A stretch of DNA of 5,612 bases from Bacillota bacterium (GTDB lineage: Bacteria > Bacillota_E > Sulfobacillia > Sulfobacillales > Sulfobacillaceae), in the NCBI GenBank assembly GCA_021802375.1, contig JAKAAL010000340.1:1-5612 (forward strand). The letters run 5' to 3'. The stretch's first letter is position 1, and each line of letters begins with the position of its first letter. The translations under genes were made by a program, and so were the position numbers. Shown here piece after piece: positions 5,310-5,612 of this stretch. Under the pieces are notes generated by a model. That model saw only the letters and a list, made by a program, of their open reading frames with translations. It was not told the origin of the DNA and did not search any database.

Positions 5310-5612
5310 ATGTCGAAGGCTTCGTCTATGGTCAAACTCCCAGAACCCCGCCCGTGCCGTTGTGCCGAATTGGAGTCCGAAGGCACCGCCTTGCGTAAGC
5401 AGGTGCAGTGGTTTGAAGAGCAAATTCGTCTGGCCCAGCACCGACGCTTTGGGGCATCGTCCGAGCGATCCGACCCCGCTCAACTCCACCTGTTTAATGA
5501 AGTAGAGACGGCCGCCGTTTCGGCGGTCGATGCTCCACCGGAAGACCCCCTCATCGCGACACGAAAAAAGAAAGAACGCGGGCCGCCTTATATGCTAATT
5601 GCCGCCGAAACT
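5310..5612 (+). CDS. tnpC: IS66 family TnpC transposase, N-terminal part (runs off the right edge)
   Basis: The first 101 codons of the DDE transposase of an IS66 element; full proteins have about 450-540 residues. A basic, Cys-containing start (MSKASSMVKLPEPRPCRC) leads into a Leu/Glu/Gln-rich coiled coil (residues about 20-45, ELESEGTALRKQVQWFEEQI). Then comes the family marker RRFGASSERSD (46-55) and the LFNE motif (61-64), followed by an acidic linker and a Lys/Arg patch (RKKKER, 85-90). Zinc-finger and DDE catalytic domains would follow beyond the edge. ATG 5310 is the first start after an in-frame TAG at 5289, with GGGGA four bases upstream. After the basic patch the frame reads GPPYMLIAAET, less typical than the expected 'LP.E' segment; a frameshift close to the edge is possible. 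The family call is firm; whether the gene is intact cannot be seen. Confidence 0.87.
   Translation, partial: MSKASSMVKLPEPRPCRCAELESEGTALRKQVQWFEEQIRLAQHRRFGASSERSDPAQLHLFNEVETAAVSAVDAPPEDPLIATRKKKERGPPYMLIAAET

Larger units (their letters stand above)
4503..5612 (+). mobile_element. IS66-family insertion sequence (left end to within tnpC; right end outside the window)
   Basis: The order tnpA-tnpB-tnpC is the hallmark of full IS66-type elements. The proposed left end begins GTAAGCGTCT at 4503; terminal repeats of this family typically start GTAAGCG. The non-coding left end of 82 bp before tnpA is of ordinary size. IS66 elements make 8-bp target duplications, so the bases just outside, GATGGAAC (4495-4502), should reappear immediately after the right end. 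The flanking minus-strand reading frame ends abruptly at this boundary, which supports it. A full element is about 2.5 kb, so around 1.4 kb should lie to the right. Confidence 0.85.

Noticed and set aside
1..5612. CRISPR array, toxin-antitoxin pair, defence island or phage module
   Set aside because: No regularly spaced direct repeats, no cas or defence-type proteins and no phage genes are visible; the only mobile DNA is the IS66 element.

Overview
The window looks like a chromosomal segment of a Gram-positive, probably acidophilic or thermophilic Firmicute of the Sulfobacillus/Alicyclobacillus kind. The evidence is strong purine-rich Shine-Dalgarno sites (one is a perfect AGGAGGTG), a TTG start, a lipobox lipoprotein and mixed GC content. 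The genus is a guess from protein flavour, not a demonstrated match.

Layout, left to right. Positions 1-615 (minus) hold the N-terminal 205 codons of a large protein that resembles the N-terminal region of bacterial SNF2-type helicases and runs off the left edge. The edge itself is one arm of a perfect 25-bp inverted repeat whose other arm lies inside the same gene. A divergent intergenic region with a strong inverted repeat and a good promoter leads into a cyclase/kynurenine-formamidase-like metal hydrolase (771-1391, plus). A MaoC-type hydratase (1628-2074, plus) follows. Converging on it is a stand-alone EAL-domain c-di-GMP phosphodiesterase with all signature residues (2211-2972, minus).

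Divergent from the EAL gene is a 51-codon VOC/glyoxalase N-terminal remnant (3195-3350) that keeps a TATAAT box and a ribosome-binding site. Next comes a Ser/Thr-rich lipoprotein (3400-4200) with a conserved-looking C-terminal domain. A perfect 15-bp stem-loop (4242-4281) separates it from the C-terminal end of an unrecognised minus-strand gene (4295-4502).

That gene is cut at 4502/4503 by an IS66-family insertion sequence. The element's left end (GTAAGCG...), tnpA, tnpB and the start of tnpC fill the rest of the window; its right end lies outside.

The genes do not form one pathway. The cyclase and MaoC genes may be metabolically related, while the EAL protein, the lipoprotein and the IS element are independent units. 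I see no clearly new multi-gene system. The points most worth checking are the edge inverted repeat, the IS66-disrupted gene, the VOC remnant with intact expression signals and a possible frameshift in tnpC.
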